Counted from the first letter of the stretch, positions 20,381 to 30,546 are shown. The stretch is 39,322 nucleotides of DNA from an uncultured Rickettsiales bacterium (GCA_905478165.1 CAJQHK010000031.1:1-39322); one strand, 5' to 3'. Notes: generated from the sequence alone by a model not told the origin. Numbers and translations are program-made.

Positions 20381-20472
20381 TGTCAAAAAAACGACCACCC
20401 TATGTTGATAAGTTAATTACTTTGAGATGAAAAAGAAATATGTTTTAACTTATATATTTTAAGGATAATTTG
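20381..20472. repeat. Family-2 partial copy I
   Basis: ttgtcaaaaaaacgaccaccctatgttgataag...ttaacttatatattttaagg; aligns with 36900-37010 and 30955-31045. Confidence 0.65.
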
Positions 20473-20480
20473 CTTATGAA

Positions 20481-21278
20481 TTAATTTTCTACTGCCATTT
20501 CTAGGATTATAGGAATATGATCGGAAGGCCTTTCTTTGACTCTAAAATCAACTAAAAACTTTGCATCAGTAATGTTATCTCTTAGGTTTGGGGTTACCCA
20601 AATATGATCTAAACGTCTTCCTCGGTTAGATTTCATGGGGTCTTTTGCCCTATAACTCCACCAACTATACAATCTTTCTTCAGCCCCTATTTTATACCGA
20701 TGAGAATCAACCCAATTTAAAGTTTTTTGCAAATTATTCATTTTTTCTACTTCGATTGCAGTGTGAGAAACAACCTTCAATAATTGCTTGTGAGACCAGA
20801 CATCCATCTCAAGAGGAGCGACATTCATGTCACCAACCATTATCAATTTATCATTCTTAGAATAACTTTTAGCAAAATATTCTGCCATATAATCTAAAAA
20901 TTTTAATTTAAAATCAAATTTTGGATTAATATTTACATCAGGTTCGTCACCGCCAGCAGGAACATAAAAATTATGAATCTTAATGCCGGATTTGGTTACG
21001 GCAGAGATATGTCTTTTGTCTTCGGAATCTAAAATTTTATAAATCTTGATATTTTCTAAAGGCTGTTTTGATAAGATTGCTACGCCATTATAAGATTTTT
21101 GACCTGAAAAATAAATATTTTCTAAACCAAAAGACTTTAACTCCTCTAGAGGAAACTCGCTATCCTGTACCTTTGTCTCTTGTAAACAAATAATATCAGG
21201 TTGTTGCTCAAGAATTAATTGCTTTAAAAGCGGAGCTCTAAGTCTAACGGAGTTAATATTCCAAGAAATAATTTTCAT
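20481..21278 (-). CDS. xthA: Exodeoxyribonuclease III
   Basis: MKIISWNINSVRLRAPLLKQLILEQQPDIICLQETKVQD...GRRLDHIWVTPNL...PSDHIPIILE. Confidence 0.97.
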   Translation of the reverse strand: MKIISWNINSVRLRAPLLKQLILEQQPDIICLQETKVQDSEFPLEELKSFGLENIYFSGQKSYNGVAILSKQPLENIKIYKILDSEDKRHISAVTKSGIKIHNFYVPAGGDEPDVNINPKFDFKLKFLDYMAEYFAKSYSKNDKLIMVGDMNVAPLEMDVWSHKQLLKVVSHTAIEVEKMNNLQKTLNWVDSHRYKIGAEERLYSWWSYRAKDPMKSNRGRRLDHIWVTPNLRDNITDAKFLVDFRVKERPSDHIPIILEMAVEN

Positions 21279-22051
21279 AATCTATGAATTCTAATGTAAT
21301 CAATATTTTTTTGAACCAAATAACTTGTTACAATATCAGTTTTTTCATTAATAGTTTTACCAATGAATTCGTCTTTTTCAAGGAAATTTAAAAATCCTTT
21401 TCTAGAATGTCCAATATATAGGGGCAAATTTAAAATTTTTAACTCCTCCACTCTAGTAATAATATCAATATTTTGTTGATAATTTTTGCCAAAACCAATC
21501 CCAGGATCAAAAATTATACTTTCCTTTTTAATTCCAATTTTAGTTAAAATCTCCACCCTTTCCTTCGCCCACTTAATTAGTTCAGTAATTATATCAAGAT
21601 TTCTATCAATAGTTACGTCTGGATTAGATGGAACACCTAAATTATGCATTAAAATCAGTTTTTTTTGTGACATTCTTGCAACCTCTTGCATCCCGACACT
21701 TTTAAAGCCACTTACATCATTAATGACATCAATACCAATTTCTAAGGCTTTTTTAAAATTTTCTGGATGATAAGAGTCAAGCGCAACTTCAATATTTTTA
21801 CCAGACATCTCTTTAAATTTTCTAACTTCATCAATAATAGAAGGTAAAATATCTTTCAACCTCTCCCACTCTTCATTTGCCATTATAGGGCCTGCACCAG
21901 GACGAGTTGATTCCGCACCAACATCAATCATATCAGCTCCAGAATTCAATAATTGCTTTAAATGAACTAAAGATGTGTCTTTTTTATTAAACTTTCCTCC
22001 GTCACTAAATGAGTCAGGTGTTAAGTTTAAAATTGCTACAAATTTTGTCAT
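21275..22051 (-). CDS. folP: Dihydropteroate synthase
   Basis: AILNLTPDSFSDGGKFN...DMIDVGAESTRPGAGPI...GIGFGKNYQQNIDII. Confidence 0.96.
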   Translation of the reverse strand: MTKFVAILNLTPDSFSDGGKFNKKDTSLVHLKQLLNSGADMIDVGAESTRPGAGPIMANEEWERLKDILPSIIDEVRKFKEMSGKNIEVALDSYHPENFKKALEIGIDVINDVSGFKSVGMQEVARMSQKKLILMHNLGVPSNPDVTIDRNLDIITELIKWAKERVEILTKIGIKKESIIFDPGIGFGKNYQQNIDIITRVEELKILNLPLYIGHSRKGFLNFLEKDEFIGKTINEKTDIVTSYLVQKNIDYIRIHRL

Positions 22052-22123
22052 AATATTAAAAAACTTTTAACTTTAATAAATCTCTGCAAAACCTTACTAG
22101 ATTCTTAAAATAAAAAATATATC

Positions 22124-23434
22124 CTAGAATTTAGCTATCACTTCAATAAATTTTTTAATATCCTCCTCCAGAACTGATTTATGATTTTGAATAAAATTAT
22201 CAATATTTTTCTCAATCTCCTTTCTGTATTTTTGATCTTTAAAGATCTTTAAAGCATAAAAATAAAGCTCATCCTCATCTTTACTCATCTGACAAACAGC
22301 GCCCTCTTCTAATTTTTGATAAATCTCATTAAAATTAGAGGTATATCTACCAGAAATAATGATATTCTTGTGCTGCAAGGCCTCGTAAGGATTATGACCG
22401 CCAATATTATCAGAAAAAGAACCGCAAATAATTGATAAATTACTCATATGATAAAATAAATCCATGTAACCAATTTCATCTACAATAAAAACATGATCTT
22501 CCTTTGTCACTCTTTGATTGTCACTTAAAAATTTTACTCCTGATGGTAATAATTTTTTTACTTCTAATTTTCGATGTGGATGACGAATAGCAATGATAGT
22601 TAATAAATTATTAACATCTTTTTTTAATTTATTATGTAAATCAATAATAATACCTTCTTCGCCCTGATGAGTACTAGATGCAAAAAGAATTTGACGATCT
22701 TTAAATTGTCCCTGAAATTTTTCTAATAATTTTGGATCAATTTCTTTTTTTTCCACGTCTTCCTTTAGGTTTCCAAAAGAAAAAACTTCTTTTTCCGACA
22801 ATAACTTAAATTTTTCTTGATCTCCTGAGCTTTGAGCAATAATTAAGTCAAATTTAGAAAATAATTTTTGAGCTGATTGATATTTTTGCCATTTTTTAAA
22901 TGATTTGTCAGAAATCCTAGCATTAATAAGAGTTAATTTAGCAGAAAATTTAGCAGAAAAATTAAGTAAATTAAACCAAATTTCAGATTCAAAAAAGATT
23001 ACAATATTTGGTCTCCAATACTTAATAAATCTTCTGGCAGTAAAAAATTTATCCAAAGGAATGAATTGGTGGGTGATATTTTTTGGCAATTTATTAGCCA
23101 AATTTTTGGCAGAAGTAACCGTTCCAGATGTAAATAAAATTTGATAATTAGGATAATTATCCTGTATCTTGGAGATAAATTTAAGAGCAGAGTTTGATTC
23201 TCCAACAGATGCGGCATGAATCCAGATTAATTTTTCTTTTGTTTTTTTAGCGGACGGAAAGCCAAATCTCTCTAAAAAACGAGATTTATGCTCTTTACCC
23301 TTGATTAAGCGAAATAAAAAGTAGATATCAATTATTGGAGATAATATTATCGACAATAATTGATATAAGAGTAACATAATTAGACGAAATATGAAATAAA
23401 CACAAAGATAAAGTAGGCTTAGAAATAATACCAA
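22124..23434 (-). CDS. waaA: 3-deoxy-D-manno-octulosonic acid (Kdo) transferase
   Basis: LIWIHAASVGESNSALKFI...NYQILFTSGTVTSAK...FASSTHQGEEGIII...GGHNPYEALQ. Confidence 0.94.
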   Translation of the reverse strand: MVLFLSLLYLCVYFIFRLIMLLLYQLLSIILSPIIDIYFLFRLIKGKEHKSRFLERFGFPSAKKTKEKLIWIHAASVGESNSALKFISKIQDNYPNYQILFTSGTVTSAKNLANKLPKNITHQFIPLDKFFTARRFIKYWRPNIVIFFESEIWFNLLNFSAKFSAKLTLINARISDKSFKKWQKYQSAQKLFSKFDLIIAQSSGDQEKFKLLSEKEVFSFGNLKEDVEKKEIDPKLLEKFQGQFKDRQILFASSTHQGEEGIIIDLHNKLKKDVNNLLTIIAIRHPHRKLEVKKLLPSGVKFLSDNQRVTKEDHVFIVDEIGYMDLFYHMSNLSIICGSFSDNIGGHNPYEALQHKNIIISGRYTSNFNEIYQKLEEGAVCQMSKDEDELYFYALKIFKDQKYRKEIEKNIDNFIQNHKSVLEEDIKKFIEVIAKF

Positions 23435-23461
23435 GACCCACCTTAAAAACTATGTTAAAAA

Positions 23462-23854
23462 TTACTTAGCTACAGTTTCAGCTTCTTTTTCAACTTTTGC
23501 AGATTCTAATTTTTCTTTCTCCTTCTCTATTTTTTCTAAGGCCTTAGCTTTAGCACCATAACCTTTATCTCTTACAATAAATTTTGGCTTATACTTTTCA
23601 GCACCCGCAACACCTAAAGAAATTAATAAATTAGCGACTCTATCACTTGGAACAGCACCAACCTTCAACCAATGCTCAGCTCTTTCCTTATTAATAACCA
23701 ATCTTTTTTCATTATCAGACTCTAAAAGAGGATCAAAATAACCAACTTTTTCTAAAAATTTACCATCCCTTGGAGCGGTAACATTTGCAGCAACAATTTT
23801 ATAAAAAGGCTTTCCTTTTCTACCAGCTCTAGCTAATCTTAGTTTTACACTCAT
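23462..23854 (-). CDS. rpsP: 30S ribosomal protein S16
   Basis: MSVKLRLARAGRKGKPFYKIVAANVTAPRDGKFLEKVGYFDPL. Confidence 0.97.
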   Translation of the reverse strand: MSVKLRLARAGRKGKPFYKIVAANVTAPRDGKFLEKVGYFDPLLESDNEKRLVINKERAEHWLKVGAVPSDRVANLLISLGVAGAEKYKPKFIVRDKGYGAKAKALEKIEKEKEKLESAKVEKEAETVAK

Positions 23855-23895
23855 TAATATTTGTTAAATTTTTCGGATAAACCGAATCTTAAATC

Positions 23896-23922
23896 ATACC
23901 ACACCATAGATAAAAATGGTAT
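23896..23922. repeat. Minimal ATACCA...TGGTAT palindrome next to family-1 copy A
   Basis: ataccacaccatagataaaaatggtat. Confidence 0.5.
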
Positions 23923-23928
23923 CACTCT

Positions 23929-24093
23929 ATACCAAAGTTAATCTATAATGCAACATTTATGCTTTTTATTTTTGGAAAAAAATTATCACAAAACTTATCT
24001 AAATATATTTCGATATTAAGCATAAATTTAATAATAAATTTTTGACTCAAACTAATTTACCTAAATGTTGCATTATAGATGAACTTTGGCATT
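23929..24093. repeat. Family-1 palindromic element copy A (full length)
   Basis: Ends ataccaaagttaatctataatgcaacattta ... taaatgttgcattatagatgaactttggcat: about 31 bp inverted repeats, 29 matches. Confidence 0.9.
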
Positions 24094-24147
24094 ATTGGCA
24101 GAGTTGGTTATGATAAATTAAAATAATCTTATTATCAAGAAAAAACA

Positions 24148-24795
24148 ATGGAAATTGAATGGAAGACAGATGATAAAGAAGTTTCTTTTGAAGAGTCGAT
24201 AAAATTTATGGAAAAAAGAAATAGAGAGGTCATCAACAAAAACTCTCCTAACCTTGTGTGGCTTACCTCCCACCCCTCCCTTTACAGCGCTGGTATTAGC
24301 GCAAAAGATAGCGACCTTTTGGAACCAAAAATTCCTGTTTTCAAAACTAATCGCGGTGGAAAATACACTTATCACGGCCCTGGAATTAGAATTATCTACG
24401 TAATGTTTGACTTAAAAGAGCTTTTTATGCCAAATAGGCCAGATATTTCTAAATTTATTAATTTATTAGAAAATTGGATTATTAATAGTCTGTCAAAAGT
24501 TGGGATTAAGGGTGAAATCAGAAAAGATCGTGTAGGAATTTGGGTCAAAACCAACAATAGTGAAGAGAAGATTGCAGCTATCGGTATTAAATTAAAAAAA
24601 TGGGTTACTTATCATGGAATTGCCGTAAATATTAATCCTAATTTACAATATTTTAATGATATCATACCCTGTGGTATTAAAGAATTTGGAGTAACTTCTT
24701 TAGAGAAATTAGGCATTACTACTACTCAAGAAGAGTTTGACAAAATATTACAAGAGGAATTTACAAAAATTTTTGAAGAATTTACGAAAAAATAG
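24148..24795 (+). CDS. lipB: Octanoyltransferase (lipoyl-protein ligase B)
   Basis: HPSLYSAGISAKDSDLL...RGGKYTYHGPGIRIIYVMFDL...RVGIWVKTNN...KIAAIGIKLKKWVTYHGIAVNI. Confidence 0.96.
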   Translation: MEIEWKTDDKEVSFEESIKFMEKRNREVINKNSPNLVWLTSHPSLYSAGISAKDSDLLEPKIPVFKTNRGGKYTYHGPGIRIIYVMFDLKELFMPNRPDISKFINLLENWIINSLSKVGIKGEIRKDRVGIWVKTNNSEEKIAAIGIKLKKWVTYHGIAVNINPNLQYFNDIIPCGIKEFGVTSLEKLGITTTQEEFDKILQEEFTKIFEEFTKK

Positions 24796-24818
24796 ATCGA
24801 GCTTACTTGTTTACCTCA

Positions 24819-24841
24819 TCAAAGTAAAAAAAATACTTTGA
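24819..24841. terminator. Candidate hairpin between convergent lipB and Nramp-like genes
   Basis: tcaaagta aaaaaaa tactttga: 8-bp perfect stem, 7-nt loop. Confidence 0.35.
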
Positions 24842-24895
24842 CTCCCCTACTTTACAAGGGTATTTTGGGAACTGAGTTTGTTTTTTTTAAGAGAT

Positions 24896-26140
24896 CTAAA
24901 AAAACTTTACCCACACAAAAGCTAGAACAAATATACTCATAAATACTAACCCAATAAAACTAAGGATCTTTAAGTAAATATTTGGATGAAATTTTTTTGC
25001 CAATAATTTTGAAGTCACCACCTTGTAATTTAAAAAAGCAAAAAATGGCGCAAAAAGAAAAGAAATTATAGTTACAATATCCACTATTCTTTGAAAGTCA
25101 TTGACAAAAAAATAAATTATCGCGAAGGCAAGAGAGCAAAAAATAATAGTTAATTTTAATCTCTGTCTTTTTTCACATTCTTCATCGCTATTATTTAGAA
25201 TTTGCAATCCAACAGAAATACTACGAGGATAAATGTCGATCACCGTAATTGTAGTTGATAGAATCGCCGTTAAAATCGCTGTTGCAATGATAATTTTTGA
25301 CCAATTCCCAATTGTTAAACTATAGAGAGAAAGTAGTTGTCTTGCAAAATCAGGTCCGCTTTTTGAGATTTCTATTCCAGAGTGATGAAGAACTAAAGCT
25401 CCAAGTGTAACAAAAAAAATAGCAGTGATAATAATCAAAATATATCCAAAATTAAAATCAAACTTAGCTTGTTGGAAGTTAATTTTATGACCTCCCTTGT
25501 TTTTTGCTTGCAGCCAAAGAGAATACCAAACACCTATTTCCATTGGCCCCGGCATCCAACCCATTAGAGCAATAACAAAGGGAAAATTACTAGAATTCCA
25601 AACTGAGTCAATATAAGTAATATTACTTTGATCTGGGTTGTGACTGGTTATAGCAAAAATTACTGCAAAAAATGTTGAAAAAAACAATAATAACATAAAA
25701 ATTTTCATGACATTATCAAGAAAATCATAGTTTTTTAAAGTTATTATGGCGACAAAAGTTACCATTATAATCAAAGTAATGATCTTGGTATCAAGAGTTA
25801 GACCTAAAACGGTTTTAGAAATTCCACCAGCAACATAAGAAAGCAAGGCGATAGATCCGATTGCAGCGATAATATTTGTAACTACAAAGAATCTTAAGAA
25901 ATTTTTATGCAGCCTATTATATGCCTGCAATAGATTCTCCCCCGTTGCTCCCGTATATCGAAAACCGTATTCAATAAAAGGATATTTCACAATATTAACA
26001 AGAACAACTATCCATAAAAGCTCAAAACCAAAATATCCACCCGCCCTAGTTGATTGAATTAGATGAGAAACTCCAATTGCAGCTGATGCTGCTAAAATTC
26101 CTGGTCCAAGATTATTTAAAAAACGAATTATTTTTTGCAT
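24896..26140 (-). CDS. Nramp-superfamily transporter, non-canonical motif (likely start MQKIIRFLNN at 26140)
   Basis: LGPGILAASAAIGVSHLIQSTRAGGYFGFELLWIVVLVNIVKYPFIEYGFRYTGATGENLL; multiple TM segments. Confidence 0.85.
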   Translation of the reverse strand: MQKIIRFLNNLGPGILAASAAIGVSHLIQSTRAGGYFGFELLWIVVLVNIVKYPFIEYGFRYTGATGENLLQAYNRLHKNFLRFFVVTNIIAAIGSIALLSYVAGGISKTVLGLTLDTKIITLIIMVTFVAIITLKNYDFLDNVMKIFMLLLFFSTFFAVIFAITSHNPDQSNITYIDSVWNSSNFPFVIALMGWMPGPMEIGVWYSLWLQAKNKGGHKINFQQAKFDFNFGYILIIITAIFFVTLGALVLHHSGIEISKSGPDFARQLLSLYSLTIGNWSKIIIATAILTAILSTTITVIDIYPRSISVGLQILNNSDEECEKRQRLKLTIIFCSLAFAIIYFFVNDFQRIVDIVTIISFLFAPFFAFLNYKVVTSKLLAKKFHPNIYLKILSFIGLVFMSIFVLAFVWVKFF

Positions 26141-26144
26141 ATAA

Positions 26145-27002
26145 TTAAAAATCAATATCCAAACCAATGTCAACAGCATCAATAGAATTGGTTAATTCCC
26201 CAACTGAAATGTAATCAATCTCCAAATCTAAAATCTTATCAATAGCATCTAAATTAACTCCTCCAGAAACCTCAATTTTTACCTTATTAGCAATAATATC
26301 CTTAGCTTTACGCATCTGCTCAATATTCATATTGTCAAGCATGATAATATCAACATCATATTGTACTGCATCACGAACTTGCTGCAAATTATCACATTCG
26401 ATTTCAATTGGAATGTTGATATTCTTAGAACAGATATTGTTAAGAGCATTTTTTACGCCGCCAGCAGCAGCAATATGATTATCTTTAATCAATATCGCAT
26501 CAAAAAGAGAGAAGCGATGATTGTAGCCACCACCTATCCTAATCGCATATTTATGTAAGTGACGAAATCCTGGGATGGTTTTCCTGGTATCAAGAATTTT
26601 AGTTTTACTATCGCCAATTTTTTTTATAAATTTATTAGTTTTGGTAGAGATGGCACTAAGATGTTGCAATAAATTTAAAATTATTCTCTCGCTAGCAAAA
26701 ATTAATCTTGCATTACCAACGCCGTGAATAATAACCTCTCCAGTCTTAACTGCAGCACCATCAGAAAAATTTTCTTCAAAGGTAATATTGTTCTTCTCAT
26801 ATCTAGTGGCGATTTTATTAAAAATTGTTGCCACGAATAAAGATCCACAAAGGATCATATCCTGCCTTGCTCTAATAGAAAATTTTACATTTACATCTTC
26901 TAACAGAATGTTATCAGAAGTAACGTCTGACTGATTAGACAAATCCTCTTCAATTGCTAAATCAATTATTATTTCGGACCAATAATGAATATCTTTCTTC
27001 AT
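26145..27002 (-). CDS. nadC: Nicotinate-nucleotide pyrophosphorylase (quinolinate phosphoribosyltransferase)
   Basis: ILDTRKTIPGFRHLHKYAIRIGGGYNHRFSLFDAILIKDNHIAAAGG. Confidence 0.97.
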   Translation of the reverse strand: MKKDIHYWSEIIIDLAIEEDLSNQSDVTSDNILLEDVNVKFSIRARQDMILCGSLFVATIFNKIATRYEKNNITFEENFSDGAAVKTGEVIIHGVGNARLIFASERIILNLLQHLSAISTKTNKFIKKIGDSKTKILDTRKTIPGFRHLHKYAIRIGGGYNHRFSLFDAILIKDNHIAAAGGVKNALNNICSKNINIPIEIECDNLQQVRDAVQYDVDIIMLDNMNIEQMRKAKDIIANKVKIEVSGGVNLDAIDKILDLEIDYISVGELTNSIDAVDIGLDIDF

Positions 27003-27033
27003 TTTTACTTATTTTTATTTTTAATAATCGATT

Positions 27034-27200
27034 CTATAACAAAGTTTATCTACAATAAGACATTTAGGTAAATTAGTTTGGGTCAAAAATTTATTATTAA
27101 ATCTATATTTAATATCGGAATATATTTAGCTAAATTTTATGATAATTTTTGTCTAACAATAAGAAGTATAAATTCTACACTATAGATGAGATTTGGTATT
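27034..27200. repeat. Family-1 palindromic element copy B (full length)
   Basis: tataacaaagtttatctacaataagacatttaggtaaattagtttgggtcaaaaatttattattaaatct...tacactatagatgagatttggtatt; opposite orientation to copy A. Confidence 0.9.
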
Positions 27201-27950
27201 ACAGTTCTTAGGATTAACATTTGACTCTTTTAATTTTTCTAGCTGCTCCTTTACAAAGATATTCATAAAAAATAAATCACTAATAATATCAGGGTCAGTT
27301 TCACCATCATATTCATTGTATTTATCTCTTAAATCCCTCATAATTAAAAATGATCGACAATAATTACCCATTTTTGAATGAATAATAGCCGGCATCTGCT
27401 TTGTAAAATATGGAGCATTTGGGTTCTTAGTTTTACTTAATTTATAAGCAAGTCTTAGAGCTATCTTATCGTTCTTAACAAACATTTTACTTAACGTTAC
27501 CGCCTGAAACATCCACCACCAATTTTTATCAATATCCTTTTCAGCATATTCCTCTAAAAATTTTACAATCCAAGCAACTCTAGATTGGTCAGGAACGGAG
27601 CTATAAAAATAAGTTGCAATTGAGGGGGTAAATTTAGATTTATAATTTAATTCTGATAGAGTCTTCAACCAATTATATAGGAGTTTGTAATCATATTTTT
27701 TAAGAGAAGTATAATTACCGAATTGGTCTCCGGAGTTTTGCAATTTTATTGATAGGTTGCGAAAATAAAACTCTTTATCGCCAAAGGATAAACCTTCTAT
27801 AGATTTTTTTGTTTGTAATTTTGGTAAAATATCTACCTTTGACTTAATATTCTCAGTATTGTACCAAAACATGATTTGCAATAGCACAAAGAATGAAAAG
27901 AAAACAAAGTTAATTCTATCCATATTAAAATTGCTTCCTGTTAAAATCAA
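27180..27950 (-). CDS. Hypothetical protein translationally coupled to an ABC-2 permease
   Basis: 256 aa intact ORF (possible start MDRINFVFF at 27922); overlaps 27925-28686; last codons NTKSHL* lie in family-1 copy B. Confidence 0.65.
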   Translation of the reverse strand: MILTGSNFNMDRINFVFFSFFVLLQIMFWYNTENIKSKVDILPKLQTKKSIEGLSFGDKEFYFRNLSIKLQNSGDQFGNYTSLKKYDYKLLYNWLKTLSELNYKSKFTPSIATYFYSSVPDQSRVAWIVKFLEEYAEKDIDKNWWWMFQAVTLSKMFVKNDKIALRLAYKLSKTKNPNAPYFTKQMPAIIHSKMGNYCRSFLIMRDLRDKYNEYDGETDPDIISDLFFMNIFVKEQLEKLKESNVNPKNCNTKSHL

Positions 27951-28686
27951 AAAAGCACATAAAGATCATTAAAAATACATAGATAATAGATTGCGATAAT
28001 ATGACTAATAAATCAGTATAAGAAATATTAGCGCCATAAATTAACCATTCACTTTTAGCAAACAAATCTAATCTTGGAATAATAGTGGATATTACTTTTG
28101 TAATGAACTTTCCAAATGAGTTAAAATTGTAAATCCCGTCTGAAAACGAAATATTCATAACGAAAAATCCCATCATTCTAGATATGACATAAAAACCAAA
28201 CGATGCCAGAACTGAAAAAACTGCACTTTTAAAGATAAATGACGCCAAGATAGCAAAGGAAATAAATATTAACGATTCTAGTGTGATAGATAGTGACCAA
28301 AAAAATAACCCCAAATAATTAACCTCTGGTAGGATAGAAATTAAAATAATCAAAGGTAATAAAGCAAAAACCGAAACTATGAAAAATCCTAATATGTAAG
28401 ATAAAATAAATTTACTCCTCGATATGGATTTACTTAAAAAAAATTCTACCTCCCTATTATCAAAAGATTTTCTGATATTAAAACAAATAAAAATAATAAT
28501 ACCTATTGCAAATAAAATTCTGCCCGACCCCGCAACATAAACAATAGAAAATTGATTATTTTCAGAAAATGCACTACTTCCTATTAGAACAGAAATTCCA
28601 AAAGCAACCAAAAGAGATATAACTACTCCGACATAAAGCCAGTCTCTCATGGCAGTCATCAAGACATATTTTAAAATAGAAATCAT
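27925..28686 (-). CDS. ABC-2 type transporter permease subunit
   Basis: About 6 TM segments; MRDWLYVGVVISLLVAF...REVEFFLSKSISRSKFILSYILGFF is typical of ABC-2 permeases. Confidence 0.75.
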   Translation of the reverse strand: MISILKYVLMTAMRDWLYVGVVISLLVAFGISVLIGSSAFSENNQFSIVYVAGSGRILFAIGIIIFICFNIRKSFDNREVEFFLSKSISRSKFILSYILGFFIVSVFALLPLIILISILPEVNYLGLFFWSLSITLESLIFISFAILASFIFKSAVFSVLASFGFYVISRMMGFFVMNISFSDGIYNFNSFGKFITKVISTIIPRLDLFAKSEWLIYGANISYTDLLVILSQSIIYVFLMIFMCFFDFNRKQF

Positions 28687-28959
28687 ATTATAATTTTTGA
28701 CAAGTTACTGTTGTAATGTTTATTGATTAAAGAACTTCGTAAAAATAACTCGAACATTATCAAAATATTTGTTCTTTTAGGGTTTATTTTTAACCGCAAA
28801 ATAAGATTGTAATTGGTATTAAAAATAAAATCTAAAAAGTAAAATGTTTTACTAAATAACATAAATTGTTTCTACAATAACCTTAATGATAAATTTAACC
28901 TTAAGATAATTTCAGTAAGGACTGGTATGTGAATAATATTAATCATACAGAATAATTTA

Positions 28960-30546
28960 CTAAAATTCTCTTACACTATTTGAAAAGGTATCGTGAATTT
29001 TCTTATCTTGAGAATTTGTACCCTTTCCAACCTCAATAATAGTAGCTTTTACAAAAATTACAGTTTCAATGATATCACTCTTACTTGAGCTAAATTTAAA
29101 CAAATGACCTAAAATAGGAATTTGACTTAAAAAAGGTATGCCAGATTCATTTTTAGTTACATCCTCCTTCATTAGACCACCAATAACTAGAGTATCGCCA
29201 CTCTTAATTCTGGCTGTAGTCTCAATTGTTCTTGTGTTAACTTGGGGTACGGTATTATTAAGAGAGGTACCATCAGCACCGGTTGAGGGATCGGAAATGG
29301 TACCAGAAACAACTGATAATTCAGGAAAGACATTTAAAGTAATCTCTCGCTTGTCTAAATCAATAGAGGGAGTTATTCTTAAAGACGCGCCAACAGGAAC
29401 TTCATTTTTAGTTGCGCTAATTACCGTATTAATATTATTACCACCGTTACCAGAACCAACGGCAGTATTAGTATTGGATGTGACGGTAAAGTAAACCAGA
29501 CTATTTTCAAACTTAACAGAAGCTGTTTGATTGTTTAAGGCGATAACTCTTGGACTTGAGATACCTTTTGTAACACCAAATTTATCTAAAAGAGAGATAT
29601 TAAAATTACCAACAGCCCCTAATATACTACCGGTAGTTACTAGTTTGATAATCGAATCACCAGCGGTACCTTGTGGACCAGTTAAAACTGAAGAACCAGA
29701 AGAATTTGCCATATCCCAGTCAATACCAGACCTATATTCATCATTTAATTTTACCTCTACAATCTTTGCCTCGATTAAAACCTGGGCAAAAGAATATTTA
29801 TTTACCATATCAATATATTGTCGAGCCGCGTCCTGCTGGACTCTACTAGCCAAAATGGTAATTATTCCTGACGGTTTATTGTAGGTAATTGTTGCGTCAG
29901 GCTGAACCTTCACAGGAATCTCAACCTCAGTTACAACTTCGTTACCTTCATTATCAATCGTGACTTTTTCTTCAATTTTTGGTTTTGGATTTTTCTTTAA
30001 AGATCCAAATATATTCTGTAAACTAGACTCTAACTCTCCCCATAACTGACTATTAGGCAAATACCCTACCTGATAATATTCGATATAATTTTTATCAGAC
30101 TGAAAAGACATAACGCCATTATTGATGACATATCTTATTTTAGCCATCTTGCAAATACGATCAATAACCTCTTTTAATGGGCGATTTCTGGCATTAATAA
30201 TAATCTCACCAGATATGTCAGGACTTATATCCATTTCTGTATCAGTTATCCTTGCTAATTCAAACAATATGTCCCTGACAGGAACTGGGTCAGCAGCTGA
30301 GAATGAAATTAATTGATCTCCATACTGCGTCTTAGGTTCTGGAGGGGAGATGATCATCTTAGAAACTCTAGGTATTGAAGGAGCAAACTTATCATCAACA
30401 ACAATATCCTTCTTTACAACTCTTTTTTTAATAATAGCATCCCTTACAACATCCCTAGATAATCTAGAATCAACCAGATTGGGGTTGCAAGCGTATAAAA
30501 ATGAAATTGCAAAAATTACTATAAAAACTTTCTTCAAAAAATCCAT
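28960..30546 (-). CDS. Secretin lipoprotein (PilQ/MshL/GspD family)
   Basis: Lipobox FLYACNPN; short N0/STN-like domain; VLIEAKIVEVKLND..GIDWD; VPQVNTRTIETTARIKSGDTLVIGGLMKEDVTKNESGIPFLSQIPILGHLFKFSSS. Confidence 0.93.
   Translation of the reverse strand: MDFLKKVFIVIFAISFLYACNPNLVDSRLSRDVVRDAIIKKRVVKKDIVVDDKFAPSIPRVSKMIISPPEPKTQYGDQLISFSAADPVPVRDILFELARITDTEMDISPDISGEIIINARNRPLKEVIDRICKMAKIRYVINNGVMSFQSDKNYIEYYQVGYLPNSQLWGELESSLQNIFGSLKKNPKPKIEEKVTIDNEGNEVVTEVEIPVKVQPDATITYNKPSGIITILASRVQQDAARQYIDMVNKYSFAQVLIEAKIVEVKLNDEYRSGIDWDMANSSGSSVLTGPQGTAGDSIIKLVTTGSILGAVGNFNISLLDKFGVTKGISSPRVIALNNQTASVKFENSLVYFTVTSNTNTAVGSGNGGNNINTVISATKNEVPVGASLRITPSIDLDKREITLNVFPELSVVSGTISDPSTGADGTSLNNTVPQVNTRTIETTARIKSGDTLVIGGLMKEDVTKNESGIPFLSQIPILGHLFKFSSSKSDIIETVIFVKATIIEVGKGTNSQDKKIHDTFSNSVREF

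Noticed and set aside
22930-22962. Short tandem repeat tttagcagaaaa in waaA
   Set aside because: Two imperfect units in a Lys/Ala/Ser coding stretch; not considered meaningful.
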